In this document: one piece after another, positions 21,331 to 33,296 of the stretch
Layout of the letters: each line of letters opens with the position of its first letter
Numbering within the stretch: position 1 is the stretch's first letter
Origin: Limnomonas spitsbergensis
Taxonomy: Eukaryota > Chlorophyta > Chlorophyceae > Chlamydomonadales
Length of the DNA: 64,000 bases
NCBI GenBank assembly: GCA_037349105.1
Contig: JAYJMM010000092.1
Coordinates: 1,240,001 to 1,304,000, forward strand
Reading direction: 5' to 3'
Made by a program: the position numbers and the translations under genes
The notes under the pieces: generated by a model
What the model was told of the DNA's origin: nothing
Databases searched by the model: none
What the model saw: the letters and a program-made list of their open reading frames with translations, nothing else

Positions 21331-22742
21331 TGGCTTACAATTAGTGGGTGTTGTCAAGGCCGGTGTATGTGGCCCCAGAGCAAGCAAGCTCGGGGGCCAT
21401 GTTTCCAAGAGCTTTGCAGGGAATGTGAATTCAGCGCAAGTTTCTTATTCCCCCATTACCTAAGCTTCCGTGGCTTCTGAACCGTGCACCCAACACTCGA
21501 TGCCGTCCTGGTTAAAAGCACTCCTTGTCATGAATTCACAAAGAACTCATAGGGCCTGCGCCCTCTGGTGTGGACACATGACCAGAGAGGGAAACGACAG
21601 TCTTGTATTGCCATTCCCCGTCATCATCAATTTTGTTCAGACGGCCTGCTCAGCATGAATTTGAAAAACCAAAGATTATAATCCAGTTCTTCTGCCTCTT
21701 GCATGACTAGTAGAGCCCCTGAAGTGAAGATGTCTTCAAAATATGTCCTCCCTACCAGAAATAGACCGTGACACTCAGAGATTTCAGTCAGATTTCGTAC
21801 TGGAAAGCAGCGCTGGGGATCAGTAATTCGTATTCGACGTACCTCAATCGGTAAGTCCCTCAACCCAGAACAACGGAAAGGCAAAGCACCTCTTCAGTAC
21901 TTGCATATCAAAATAATCTCATTGTCTGAGGTTAATTTGCGAGGGTATGCATCATACCAACATGCATCTCTATTGCGATACACGGTTTGCATCTGCCGCC
22001 CAAGCATGACTGAGACCCGGCAACCTGCAGCAAAAGCAGCAGCAGTCGACCGCATGCAATCGTGGTCTTTCGCCCTGAGGATTGCAACAAAAAGAGGACA
22101 TGAGGCAACACCCCTAATACCACCAAAAGGCAGGCAGAATCAAGACCCCCCAAGTAAAACACATGGACACCAATTCAAGTTATCATACAACATGTCAACA
22201 TCACCTGCAGTGAAGGCAGCACCTCAGAAGTACCGCGATCCTTTATCTTTACCGAAGGAAGCGCTTGCACAGCCCTTAAGAACGAAAAGCCGAAAGAGAG
22301 AGAAAGCTTAGAAAAACACTATTTGGCACCGTGGTGCAGGGGGCGCACCGGGAGCGGAACGGGCAATGACAGTCGAGGGGAATGCACAATCGATAGAAGC
22401 GGCAGCGGGGGTGGGAAGAAGTAAGCTGAGAACTACGGCCCTGCACTAGTACAAGCATATTGTTTCACATGGAGCATGGCTCCCTTAACGCCAGCCAGGC
22501 GCGCCATAAAGCTTACATTAACCAGCATGCGGTCACGTACGGAACAGCTGGATCATTCCGATCTATCAAACTCCCCTGAGGAGGCAGTGCTTCCATGGGG
22601 CTCTGCCAGCCTGATAGTACAGCTTGTGTGTATTGGCCTGCCAGGGTGGGCCCAGCTGGGTCATTTCTCTCTCACTCCATCCTTCTGGAGGCGAGCTGGC
22701 CAAAGGATCGCGACCAGCGCGTCCTGCACCGCATGGCGCCTG
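21331..22742. other. Region between left repeat arm and WEE1; no gene recognised
   Basis: Only short frames without domains or splice support. This is the 3' flank of the minus-strand WEE1 gene and should contain its 3' UTR and polyadenylation site. Confidence 0.4.
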
Positions 22743-25700
22743 TCAAAAGGAGACTTGGCTGGACGGTTGCGAACCAAAGCGTGAGGCAGGCAGGTGTTCC
22801 TTGGGCGTCATTGCCTTTTGGCAGATGGCCACCACAGCCGCAGCATCAGGCCTCACGTTTGGATCGGACGACAGGAGCCTCTGCAGACAGAAGGAGGGAA
22901 AGAAGGAACAACTTGTTTGCACGGCATGTCCGCATATGTGTGCAAAAACAGTGCAAACAAAATCAGTGAAAGTACCAGCAGGTCAATGGCCTGATCTCCT
23001 TCTGATACATGATTCTGGAACAGGTTCTGCACTACCGGGGCAAGCACTTTGTCTCAGATGTTGCATTCAGTCCCAACTCGGGAAAACCAGGTCCCTGCCC
23101 CTCTTTCGTACCTTGATGAGAGACTGCAGCTGCTGCGAAACTGCCGGCAGCATCATCAGCCGCCCCTCACGAAGCGCAACCCATCTCTCGCCCTCTGCCG
23201 GGAGCGTGCTGGCCGTCGCGAGCTCGTACACCGTGGCTCCCAGCGCAAACATGTCAGCCTTGTCCAGCTGCAGACCGCCCTTCAGCAGCTCCGGTGCCAA
23301 GTACCTGCATCAGAACCCCAAGATTGAGTCTCATCAGAGCAGCTCAGGGCACCCCTGCCTGCGCTGCTGGCCAGGGCCCTAGCCAGAAGTAATCCCATCA
23401 GAGCAGCTCAGGAAACGCTGCCTGCGCTGCTGGCCAGGACCCTAACCAGAAGTAATCCCATCAGAGCAGCTCAGGGCACCCCTGCCTGCGCTGCTGGCCA
23501 GGACCCTAGCCAGAAGTAATCCCATCAGAGCAGCTCAGGAAACGCTGCCTGCACTGCTGGCAAGTATTATCTTGATACCTTACCATAACATTCTGAGACA
23601 ACCTGTTTTGCGCACTTCATATCTTGCTAGCGACTTCAACCCTTAGACTAAAACCCAATTGTCTCATATCCATCTGCCTTGACTGTGCCCCCCTCAGCCC
23701 CACTGCCCCATCACCTGGCATCGCCCTCACTGACACCCTTGGACCCGTCCTTGTCGGTGGCCAGGCCAAAGTCACCGAGCTTCAATTGGTCTGGTTCGGC
23801 TAGCGAGCGGTATATGTTGTCGGGCTTCACGTCCAGGTGCGCCAGGCCCAGCCCGTGGACATGCTGCAGCGCACTGGCCATCTGCATTAAGGGGTGGAGG
23901 TGGAGGCTTTGTGTGAAAAGCATATTGAGGACGAGGTGTACACGGTAGGGGAATGCAACTAATCAGAGGTGAGGAAAGGGGTTAGGGGTGAGGACTGCAA
24001 ATCTGAGGTGAGGCAAGGGGTTGAGGGGTCGAGGGATAGCAGACCGACAACCAGATGGAGGATGAAAGGTGTATAAGTAGATGAGGGGTAGCAGACTTTA
24101 AAATCAGAGGAAATGTGAAGGGTGTAAGAGTTGAAGGGTAGAGAGCACTGAAAATAAACTGAAACCTACAAATTTAAGTAAAAACCTTGGTCATGATTAC
24201 CCTAAGACCTGTGAACCTGCCACATATCTACACCCTCTCTCCCATGCTGGTTGCCCATGCACCCCCATGCAAATGCCCACACTCAGTCACACATACTCGC
24301 ACCTGCTGCATGACTACCCACAGGTCGTTTGTGTTCAGTGCTTGCTTGCTGTTCACATTGAACCTCAGGCTCTTCCCACACAGCTCCAGCTTGATGTGTT
24401 GATGGTCGCCCCCAGTCTGGCCCACCTCCGTCCAGCTGTCATAGTAGCAGATGACGTGGGGGTGCCCCTCCACCAGAGCCAGCGCACGCACCTCCTGCGG
24501 AAGAGGGGGGAGGGGCAGGTTGCCGGTCCCTGTCCATGCACATGCACCAGGTCTCCCCTGCAACAGTTTCCTGGGCTATATGTCACCGCAGGCAAAGCGC
24601 TCTGCAGTTGCAAAGGGCGCGATCATTATAAATAAATGAATAAAGAAACGATACGCCCTGAGGCGTGGATTGAGGAAGCCACCCGTTCGGCCGTAGCATT
24701 AGGTGAGCTACCAGGCGCGATCATCACTACTTCATCCCGGACCTCATCCTGCGTGGTGTGTTCGTGCATCACATCCCCCACCATCAGCCATAGCAGCCCT
24801 GACCTGCATCCACTTGGCTACGTCAGCATGAGAGAGTGCCGGCTTCTTGGTCTTCTTGATGGCGTAGGCCTTGCCGCACTGCCGGTGCACTGCGTGGAAC
24901 ACGACGCCGTAGGTGCCATGGCCCACTTCTTTCCCCATCTCCTCCTCCACAATGTACTCGCGGCTGCAGGCAAGGCGGCAGAGGCATGTTCAGCCCATGC
25001 AAACAGCGACATCTAGACATCCCCAGCTCAATACCTCACACAAGCATGCAACCCGGCACTGAGTAGCTGACCTAGCATGCAACAGACAGTCGATACACAT
25101 GAAACCGGTCTTCTGTCTGGCGGGGTGCCCGTTCTGCTTCACTTACACCCCCCCCCCACCACAAACTTCTCCCTTGCTACAACCCGAGGCTCACTTCAGC
25201 CTGGACTGCCGATGAGAGCTGGCCTGCAGCGCTGCGGCGGGCGGCAGCGTCAGCCCTGCAAAGTGCGTGATCAGCGAGGCTGGGTGCTGATGGTGCCTGC
25301 TACCGGCAGGTGATGAAGGGGGGTGCTTGCGGGCAGACTTCGGTGGTTCGCTCTTCCCCTGCTTGCTCTTGGGAATGGGCGGGCGGCTGGTCTTTGGCCC
25401 TCTGTCCAGTCCTGCACGGTCAGGGTATTGGGGTGCCGTGATGTCAGAAATGGGTGATGGCAGCCTGCCGGCACTGGATTTCAGACGGGGCAGCTGAGAG
25501 TCCCTTGTAGAGTCTACTCGTAAGAGGCAGCACCTGGAGGAATTCATCTCCTCTGCTCTTACTCATCTACCCATGCTCATGTTGCACGCTTGTGCCCCAA
25601 GCTCTTGTCAAACTACCGGAAAAGCTCACCAGCACTGCCCTCCTCACGAAAACTGTTGATATCGCTCTGGCCTTGGCTGAGGCCCTCTTGGCTAGCGCAG

Positions 25701-26448
25701 TCTGAGTCGGCATCTGTATGGGGGGGTCAGGAATCCTTAATCAGGAATCGCAGCCCTCTATGCTGCCAAAAAGCCAAAGCATGCAACAGTGGCAACACTG
25801 CATTGAGGCGACGCACTGACATGCTGAAGGTGCTTTTAGACAACCAGCATCATGCAAAAGAGAATACCTGGTGCATTGATGTGGCGATGACGCTTGGGTG
25901 GGTGGCGCATGGGTGAGGGGGGCGGTGAGCGGTTGGCCGAGTCCATGTTGGACAGAGATTCAATTGGGAACAGCTCGATGGGCGTAGCCATATCATGTGC
26001 GCTGCGAGGAGAGATGGGGAGGCTCCATTCACTCATTTAGTCGGCTATTGAGGCGGAAGTCGGTCGGTGGAAGCATTGGAAGGCAGCTTACCGGTCTAGG
26101 CAGCTTTTAGGACTCCGCATGATTCTCACGCATTTGATCTGCTTAGGAAAGGTACAGCAGCGGGACTCACTAAAGAAACTCTTGACTGGGCTGGCTGCTT
26201 ATTTCAACTGGGATGCGCGGATGCTTGGGCAGCTTTGAGGGCCCAGCTCTTGAGATCAAAGGGATGGACGGCTCTCGCTGCAGCAGGGCTGAGCCTGCCG
26301 CATCGTCAACGATGCAGCTGCTACGGGCATGAGATAGAGAGCGAGAGATGCTGCCACTGACGTCACTGCAGGACGACGTTGCAATTGCGGCTGCTGCAAA
26401 CGGCTGCCACATACTGCCGGTAGAATCGTATCGAGAGATAGACACCAT
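22743..26448 (-). CDS. WEE1: WEE1-like cell-cycle protein kinase, nine exons, complete
   Basis: Join, in transcription order: 26448-26171, 26001-25868, 25713-25630, about 25513-25195, 24963-24804, 24494-24303, 23881-23715, 23304-23112, 22880-22743; 554 residues ending in TGA. The start has a good context (GCCATGG). All introns are GT-AG and all phases agree; only the exon-4 acceptor is uncertain (25552 possible). The N-terminal half is S/P-rich with SP sites (SPPPSPMRHP). Kinase domain: loop GKEVGHGTYGVV and lysine in YAIKK (exon 5); EVRAL and CYYDSW...LELCGKSL (exon 6); HLDVKPDNIY, DFGLAT and EGDA (exon 7); RYLAPELL and DMFALGATVYEL (exon 8); LLSSDPNVRPDA (exon 9). HLDVKP, EGDARYLAPE and the ELC motif are WEE1/MYT1-family hallmarks, closest to plant WEE1. 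The family phosphorylates the CDK inhibitory tyrosine to delay mitosis and answer DNA damage. All catalytic residues are present. Confidence 0.92.
23325..23565. repeat. 64-bp minisatellite in WEE1 intron 7
   Basis: Nearly four copies of a 64-bp unit (CATCAGAGCAGCTCAGG ... GCTGGCCAGGACCCTA ... AGAAGTAAT), starting about 20 bases inside the intron from exon 8's acceptor. Confidence 0.8.
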
Positions 26449-26867
26449 GGCGATCCTTGCTGGTGAAGATAATACAAAGGAGAGATCAAAAATTTGGGCG
26501 CGACAGCTCCCGCATACACTTCAAAATGATAGCTTGATTTTACATTGGGCTTGCACGAAAAGAGCTTTGCAACCTATTATAAGAATAGCGTCGCCACAGA
26601 CGTCTGCGACAGCGGGTGGAAACGTTTTGAATCTCGATTCTCTGGCCTGGATTCTTCAGGCTTTCAGGGCACATGTACGGCATTCATCAGAGGATTCACG
26701 GTTCTCAGTTTTCCAGAGGGGAAAGGCAAAGTCTGCACTGTCCACGTTTCTACCACCAAAATGGTATCAAAATTCTTGGCAGCATGGGCACAGAGCTTGC
26801 TGACATCCGGGCCACATACGGTACAGAGGCATCACCCACCAATCCAATTGTGTGTGTTTACATATCT

Positions 26868-27985
26868 CTTAAAAACAACCAATACATGACTCTCCTAAAA
26901 GAACAGCCTATACATGAATCTCCTAAAAATATAAACCTCCCAGCTTGCACTTGCTGGCTGCTGCACGCCCCACCTGTAATTCGCACTTGGATCATTGGAT
27001 GTCCTAGACGCCACTTCTGGGTTCAAAACAGACCTCACCTCCTCTGATCCTCTGTTAGCGCATGCGCATATCAATTTTTTGCTCAATCTGTCCCCCACCT
27101 CAAAGATTAATCCCAGTGGCCCACATGATTCTACTCCAAACATTCAAAGACGCATGACTGGTAAGTGCACACATGGGTCAATGACGTTACACATCCCCCC
27201 CCCCTTTTTTGAGCCTTTTTGAGCAGGGCCCAGACTCTGGGCCCTGCTCAAAATGGCTCAAAAGGGGGGGGGGGGGGGAAGTGGGAAATAGGTTGAAGGA
27301 ACAGACAAAAGGCTGAAAAAGAAAGACAAAGGAAGTTCCAGCCTCTGAAAACGTCTACGCCTCAACGATATCTACCACGTCTTCCACAGATGCCAGGGTA
27401 TCACGCATGAATCCACGTACGCATGCTTTATGTACTTCCCGTCACACCCAGGCTTTCTGCTCCCCCACACGGAGCAAAAAAAATGGCATGTCCATCTGTT
27501 CACTGCTGGTATCATGGATGCCACCCTGGGGTCAACAGTCGCAGCTGCTCTCCCTTCAGCTGTCTGTTGTCATGACGTTTGACTGCACTGCACAGTGGTA
27601 TGTTGTATTGTTGTTCGCTTTGGGGTCTAAGGTCCCAACCATTTTTGAAGACTGCTTATTTTTTGAGGCGCATGCCCTTCCATTCATCATCATTGTTCCT
27701 CGATCAAGTTGCAAGTACTCCTACAGGCACCTAGCTTTCTGGAAATCAATCCTGTTGCTAGGCTCCGAAACCCTGTTAACATGTCATCACTCAAGAGTGG
27801 CGGTCGATGAAGACAAGTTATATATTAAGGATAGTGCTAACCTGCAGTTAGTACATATCATGAGTTTAGAACGGTGCATACCCGCTGGGCCCCGCTGAAC
27901 GTTCGGCCGCTTGGGTCTGTCTGGTAGGGGATGAGAAAGCTCCATTCCAGCTACCATGCACGGTGTAGACATGCTAACCCTTTTA
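26868..27985 (-). repeat. Right arm of the large inverted repeat flanking WEE1
   Basis: Reverse complement of 20494-21330 with extra sequence, including a T/C run and an A/G run near 27180-27290 that themselves pair (TTTTTTGAGCC / GGCTCAAAA). The plus-strand frame 27407-27898 shares the peptide segments SWMPPWGQQ and EAHALPFIIIVPRS with the left arm's frame. Confidence 0.8.
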
Positions 27986-28866
27986 TGCGAGGTGGGTAGG
28001 AAAATGGAACCCGACAAACTTGTCATAATCGTTTGGCGGGTTGTTTTCGACCCCTCAAACTTCGGCCACCTTGTACTGTTGCTAAACCAGTAAATTGATT
28101 GTAGCTGAAATAGTATATTGACAGTTTAGGCATAGGGCGTAGGGTTTAGCATTGCAGACACCAATTCATATCAGATTGTGATAGAAGATCAAGCATTTGA
28201 GCATCAAGCATTGGGGGAAGTTCTTCATTGAGTGCCGAGCGTTGAGTATATAGGCCCTCTGAACATTTGATTTGCTCGCATGAGATTTACAAGCAGCCCG
28301 AGGAATGAATGGCATACACAGCTCCTATGGCTGGAGAACTGGTTGGATAGCAAAATAACGGCAAAATAAGCATTACATTCGAAAGAAGGTAGCTGCCATG
28401 TTTGTCATGGCACCGAACTTCTTTGCATGATTGTATACCGGTGAAGCAGGTATTCTACCATTTAATTCATTCCGCGGTATAAGTACCAAATGATTCATTT
28501 GAACCCTGGAAAACCTGACAGTAAAGGCCTATACATGACATAGTGGCATGGTCAGGGGTGCCACATACAGTCGGCTGCCATTTATTCCATCCGGGATAAA
28601 GCACAAGGACAGTACTGGTGTGTGAAAAATCTGTTCACACCTGGACAGTTTTTCGTTTGGATCAAATTACCGGCATTATGTTCAAAAACATTATATTCAA
28701 AATCAGATCATGCCAGGTCACCCTGACATGGTATCTAAGGATACATGGGAGTCTGTAGCTAGGCTGACCAAGGCAAGGGCTCCTCCACAAGGGTTCGTCT
28801 TGCATTGGGGGCTGGGAGATTTTATTCGCGCTCTGAGATGCTCGCTGCTCTCTGAGAGGACGCGCT
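27986..28866. other. Spacer without a recognised gene
   Basis: AT-richer sequence with one TAGGGTTTAG motif (28138-28150). No supported frame. Confidence 0.4.
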
Positions 28867-29122
28867 TTAAGCCGGGACGCATGACGGGGCCAGAGACGCA
28901 TCCAAGGGGCAGCCGCCGCTGCTGTCCTTGGCAGCATTGATCCAAATTCCAAATGCAGAATTGGTGATGCCTGGGACGGAGATGACGGTCGAACTGTCCA
29001 GGACAGGGCCGTAGTGGGCATCCGTGGTGACGCCCGTGCTCCAGGTGTCGGCATCGTTGTAGGTTCCTATGTTCAGAGTGCACGAGGCGGCACCGGGCGA
29101 AGAGCCAGTGGAAGATTTGTAC
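28867..29122 (-). CDS. Possible terminal exon of an unknown (extracellular-type) protein
   Basis: A minus-strand frame of 84 residues ending in TAA, preceded by an acceptor CACACAG. It is T/S/G/D-rich with segments such as TLNIGTYNDADTWSTG and ITNSAFGIWINAAKD and four cysteines, the composition of a secreted beta-rich domain. It may be the last exon of the gene whose earlier exons lie at 33767-35120, but the phase of the last seen donor does not match, so an exon is missing or the link is wrong. No family recognised. Confidence 0.4.
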
Positions 29123-29189
29123 CTGTGTGCATGGGCCGTGTCAGGTCTTTGAAGCAAAACGTACAAGGATCCGGGCAATGAGGGTTCTC

Positions 29190-29332
29190 TTCAGCTTGCA
29201 GCTATCTGGCAGCTACCTGGCAGCTACCTCACAGCTACCTTGCAGCTATCTGGCAGCTACCTGGCACAGCTAACTTGCAGCTATCTGGCAGCTACCTGGC
29301 AGCTACCTCACAGCTACCTTGCAGCAACCTTA
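29190..29332. repeat. Short repeats of CAGCTAYCTGGCAGCTACCT
   Basis: About a dozen imperfect 10-12-bp units of CAGCTACCTGG, CAGCTACCTCA and CAGCTACCTTG. Confidence 0.75.
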
Positions 29333-29454
29333 GACAAGCGCTGGTCGGCAACTAGCCTGAGGGAGGACGATAGTAACAATTTGGGCACGCTGAGCCTGTC
29401 AGGGTTGATTTACTTGGCAGGACCAGGGGTAGAAGGATACGGAATGATACGGCA

Positions 29455-29588
29455 CAGACTGTCTAGCTGGATCTTTACTACCAAGCACAGACTGTCTTGC
29501 TGGATCTTTACTACCAAGCATAGACTGTCTTGCTGGATCTTTACTACCAAGCACAGACTGTCTAGCTGGATCTTTACTACCAAGCATA
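29455..29588. repeat. Left part of a minisatellite split by the LINE-like insertion
   Basis: Four copies of a unit of about 33 bp containing AGACTGTCTAGCTGGATC and TTTACTACCAAGCA. The same array resumes at 33085 in the same orientation, so it was one array before the insertion at 29589. Confidence 0.85.
29577..29588 (+). repeat. Target-site duplication, left copy
   Basis: CTACCAAGCATA, identical to 33085-33096. Because the flanks come from an array, part of the match could pre-exist, but the exact abutment with the element's tail supports a true duplication. Confidence 0.75.
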
Positions 29589-29702
29589 CACATGTACGGG
29601 CACACCCACCAGGTGGCAGGCATAACTGGATGGCGCATGGTCACTAAGAAGAATAGGAAAGATGATATTAAAAAAGAAATAATCACTCAAATCCAGTATT
29701 AG

Positions 29703-32700
29703 GTAGCTTGGCTCCCAAGCATAATAGAAGAATGGGCTCTCCACTACCACCAACTTGCGGGGTACACAACTGCAAGCACCACCGTACGTTTAAGAAAGGA
29801 CCTCACCCACGGGCTTGACCTACCCCCACACGAATGGGCTTCGATTGCGGCATGTGAAGTGTGCTGGAGCCCTAACAGTCTTGAATATGACTCTGAATCC
29901 AACTGCCAAGATGACGTCATAGTTTGCGACGAATGCAACAAATACTACCACGTGCAATGCATAGGTCAAACCAGGGGCTGGAGGCCAGACTCAGAATCCT
30001 GGCACTGTCCAGCATGTACTGCTAACTCAAGCCACGACACAGATCTCACTGATACCCTAGTGGAGGTCCACTGGAACCCCAGCTGGGAACCCGAAGACAC
30101 TCTAAGTGCCAATAAAAACATAGCTGAGCTCTTCCGGCAATGGAAAAAAGAGAACCAAGACCAGCCCCCATCAAGACTATGCACGGCTGCTCTGGATGCT
30201 CACATGCCAAATCTTGCGAGGCAAGGATTTCATGATACACAAGCAGACCCATGGATTACTTCAATGGGAGACCCCGTCAGAGGTCTAGTGAGTTTTGAAA
30301 TGGAACCCATTAACCCGCAGCTTGACATCCACCCGACGGGAGAATGCAAAATATAGATAAGGAAGATAGAGGTATGGGACAAGGAAAGCGTAACGCAGAC
30401 GCGTGAGACCGGCATGGCATGTGTCTATAAAGGCAATGGCAAATGCGTAGGCACGATCACCCTAGACAGACTGATAACCCTTAGACAGTTATATGACAAA
30501 GCAGAGCGCATGGACATGCATAAAAACATGACCCCCCCTCCCTCCTCATTTGAGGAGGAGATAATAGACTTGATCATTAGATACAAGCAAGGGACAAAGG
30601 CCCAGACCAAACAACAACATGACCAATGGAGCATACCGGACCCCCTCCGCTCAGTGATAGACTCATATTTTAATACAGACAAGGAAAGATTTGCAAGTCC
30701 ACTAAATGTAAGAGGCCATAAAACCAGGTACTGGAGCATGCACCAAAGAGACCAAGCCTTCGGGGCACAAATTGATGCATACAAACACAAGTGGACCGGT
30801 TACTCACACGCATTCCCCGACCACGACGATCCATCACTAGACAAAGCTGTACGCTGGGCCCTCTGGTCTGCCCACCATGCAGATTCTTCAACAGCCACCG
30901 TCATGTTCCTGCCGAGGACATTGCGGTCACCAGGTAAACCAGCATTTCAGAATTGGCTTGACAAATATCCGCAATACTGCACGCACATTGCCAGCACCTC
31001 TGGCTCACCCTTCCCCCTATCACAAGACGAGCAATGGACGCAAGGAGCAACACCCCAGCCTAAAGGGAAGTGCCGCATGGACATCATCCTTGTGTGGAAC
31101 TCCTCGGCCAGATCCCCAAATCCAAAGTGTGCCACAACATTGGATCCCTACATGGCACAACGACTGTCAGAGGACCTGAAGATAGCGCTTGAAGCCTCAC
31201 ATACCTCAGACAAGGCGGCAAAACATCAACCCCGACTAACAAGCCACAGAGAAAACAACACCATCCCTCAGGACCTCGGAACATGCTGGGCCCATGCAAG
31301 AGCTGACCCAACCGAGCAAGCAGACGGGACCCATTTTAAAGCACCCCGCTCCTTCCTCGAAATGCCCTCGGATGAGATCCTCCCACACTGGGCAGAAGCA
31401 ATCATGACAACACAGGGCATCTCTCGCGACTTCGGCTGTGATAACAGCCAACTGAGGCACGACTGGAGGAAGATTGCCTACACAGACGGCAACTGCATCG
31501 ACGTCACCCTCCCCACAGGAAAAATTCAGAGGACTGGCGCCGGCCTCTTTATACCTGATGCGGCAGAAGGCCAGAGAAACTTCACGATCGACCCAGCAGG
31601 AAAAGGACCAACGAACACGATCACAAGGGCCGAGCTCGCAGGGATTTCCGGAGCCTTGGAAAAGCAGCAGCATAAAATTGCGGTCGACAGCGCCACAGCA
31701 TTATACCAAGTCCGAACGGCTATCAGATTCCCGGATAGGCTGCTCTATCACAAACATAGGGACATGCTTGAAGACATCGCGAAGAGGTTACGCGAACTGA
31801 CGCGTGAAAATGTGCCGGTTGAGTTCTATAAAGTAAAGGCACATAATGGGGATATCGGCAACGAAACAGTGGACGCAGTCGCAAAGAAAGCAGCAACGCT
31901 CGAAGGAAAGTGTGACATGACGGTGAATGTTTCCCCCGAACCCTCGTACCAAAACAGTTACTGGCTGTTCAGCAGGCCCAACAAGTCTATCGAGGACACC
32001 ACTGATACAATGCCCCAGAGCCTTGAAAACCTAAGGGGGGCACTCCACACTCACATGCATGAGAGACGCAGACTGGGGCAGTCCGACACGACTGGCGTGT
32101 ACTTCCAGGGCTGGCAAAAGATAAAGGCCAAAGCTGATGGTGCAATCAGCAACAGCTTCATGTATCATCCTGCCATCACTCAATCCGAACGGAAGAACAC
32201 GCTGAAGTGGAGGCATGGCTGTCTACGGAATAACAAGCTGGCGCACAGGTACGGCAAAAGCAACACAGACAAGTGCCCGCTGTGTGGACATCCGGACAGT
32301 GCTGGACATATCACCGGGGGATGCCAACACCCGGAAATGGGGAAAATGTACACTGAACGGCACCACCACACTGGACGGATATTGCAAAGGGCCATTTCGA
32401 AGGGCAGCATGGGGGGAGACCTCGTAATGGCTGACCTTGGATCAGCACACAAATGTGAAAAGGCAGGCGCACCTGTAATGTCGTGCAACAGGGTCCCGAA
32501 AGACATGTTACTAGGGCTCAATACGGAGCCTGGGGAGAAAAAGAAGCTGCAACCCGACATCATGCTTGTCCAACACAAAGCTAACAAAGCAGACACCACC
32601 ATTTTGTCATTGAGTTCAAATACTCCAGAGATACCCTACCAGAAACCCAGCTTGTAGCTTGCAAAAACCAGCATGCCCTCCTCATTGAGAAACTCATGCA

Positions 32701-32962
32701 AAGTGGATATAGGCAATGCAATATCAAGCTTGTCCCCGTCTTAATCGGGACGTCAGGCACAGTCTATCTCGAGCACACCCTTCAGAGCATGCAACAATTG
32801 GGTTTGTCCACCTACCATGCGAAAAAATGTGCACAGAAAATGCATGTGCAAGCTATTAAATACCTACATAGCATCGTGCAGACCAGGCGAAGAATTGAAT
32901 ACTGCCCCACTGGACCTGCTAAAATCGGTGGGAAAATTAATCAGAACCGTAAGCCGTCGTAA
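29703..32962 (+). pseudogene. PHD finger - RNase H - CCHC - REL-nuclease-like protein, one stop and one frameshift
   Basis: One frame runs from about 29703 to 32657, broken only by TAG at 30354-30356, then continues after a -1 shift near 32597 to TAA at 32960. Domains: PHD finger (CEVC at 29853, CDEC, HVQC, WHCPAC); an unassigned region (about 30660-31110, RYWSMHQRDQAFGAQIDAY ... WALWSAHH ... MFLPRT); RNase H with the four acidic positions YTDG (about 31478), RAELAG, VDSATAL and TVDAVAKKA; CCHC knuckle CPLCGHPDSAGHITGGC (C-x2-C-x8-H-x4-C); then QPDIMLV and, in the shifted frame, FVIEFKYSRDT, a PD-(D/E)xK-like signature, ending RR(R)IE. RNase H followed by CCHC and a REL-type nuclease is the C-terminal order of some LINEs (Dualen/RandI carry such a nuclease). 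The missing reverse transcriptase is the striking point. First ATG after the stop is at 30414. Confidence 0.75.
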
Positions 32963-33044
32963 TCAATTATGTTGTGTCCTTTTTTTCTCACGGTAACGGC
33001 GTGGATGTGGCTTCGGCCCAGGCTGCGCTGTTTCCTTAACTCTC

Positions 33045-33084
33045 ACGCCCCCCACGGGGCGTAGTTTTCTTTCTTTCTTTCTTT
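33045..33084 (+). other. 3' stem-loop and TTTC tail of the LINE-like element
   Basis: ACGCCCC / GGGGCGT stem with CCAC loop, then GTAG and five TTTC-type repeats up to the target duplication. Such a structure is the expected recognition signal for target-primed reverse transcription. Confidence 0.7.
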
Positions 33085-33296
33085 CTACCAAGCATAGACT
33101 GTCTAGCTGGATCTTTTAATCTTTACTCCCAAGCACAGACTGTCTAGCTGGATCTTTACTACCAAGCATAGACTGTCTAGCTGGATCTTTACCAACAAGC
33201 ACAGATTGTCTAGCCGGATCTTTACTACCAAGAACAGACTGTCTAGCCGGATCTTTACTGCCAAGCACAGACTGTCTAGCTGGATCTTTACCACCG
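33085..33296. repeat. Right part of the split minisatellite
   Basis: Six copies of the same unit as at 29455-29588 (AGACTGTCTAGCTGGATC ... CCAAGCA), starting with the right target-duplication copy. Confidence 0.85.

Larger units (their letters stand above)
29589..33084 (+). mobile_element. LINE-like non-autonomous retroelement with (TTTC)n tail
   Basis: 3,496 bp bracketed by a perfect 12-bp direct repeat inside a split minisatellite. The 3' end carries a seven-pair stem with a four-base loop (33045-33062) followed by TTTC repeats, the usual layout of LINE and SINE 3' ends recognised by the reverse transcriptase. The coding part has PHD finger, RNase H, CCHC and nuclease-like domains but no apurinic endonuclease or reverse transcriptase. 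The orientation is opposite to the flanking unknown gene, in which it probably sits in an intron. I infer mobilisation in trans by a LINE that shares the 3' end. Confidence 0.82.

Noticed and set aside
30354..30356. UAG read as glutamine (alternative code)
   Set aside because: The SGNH and Q-rich genes end in TAG in agreement with their frames, so the standard code is assumed.
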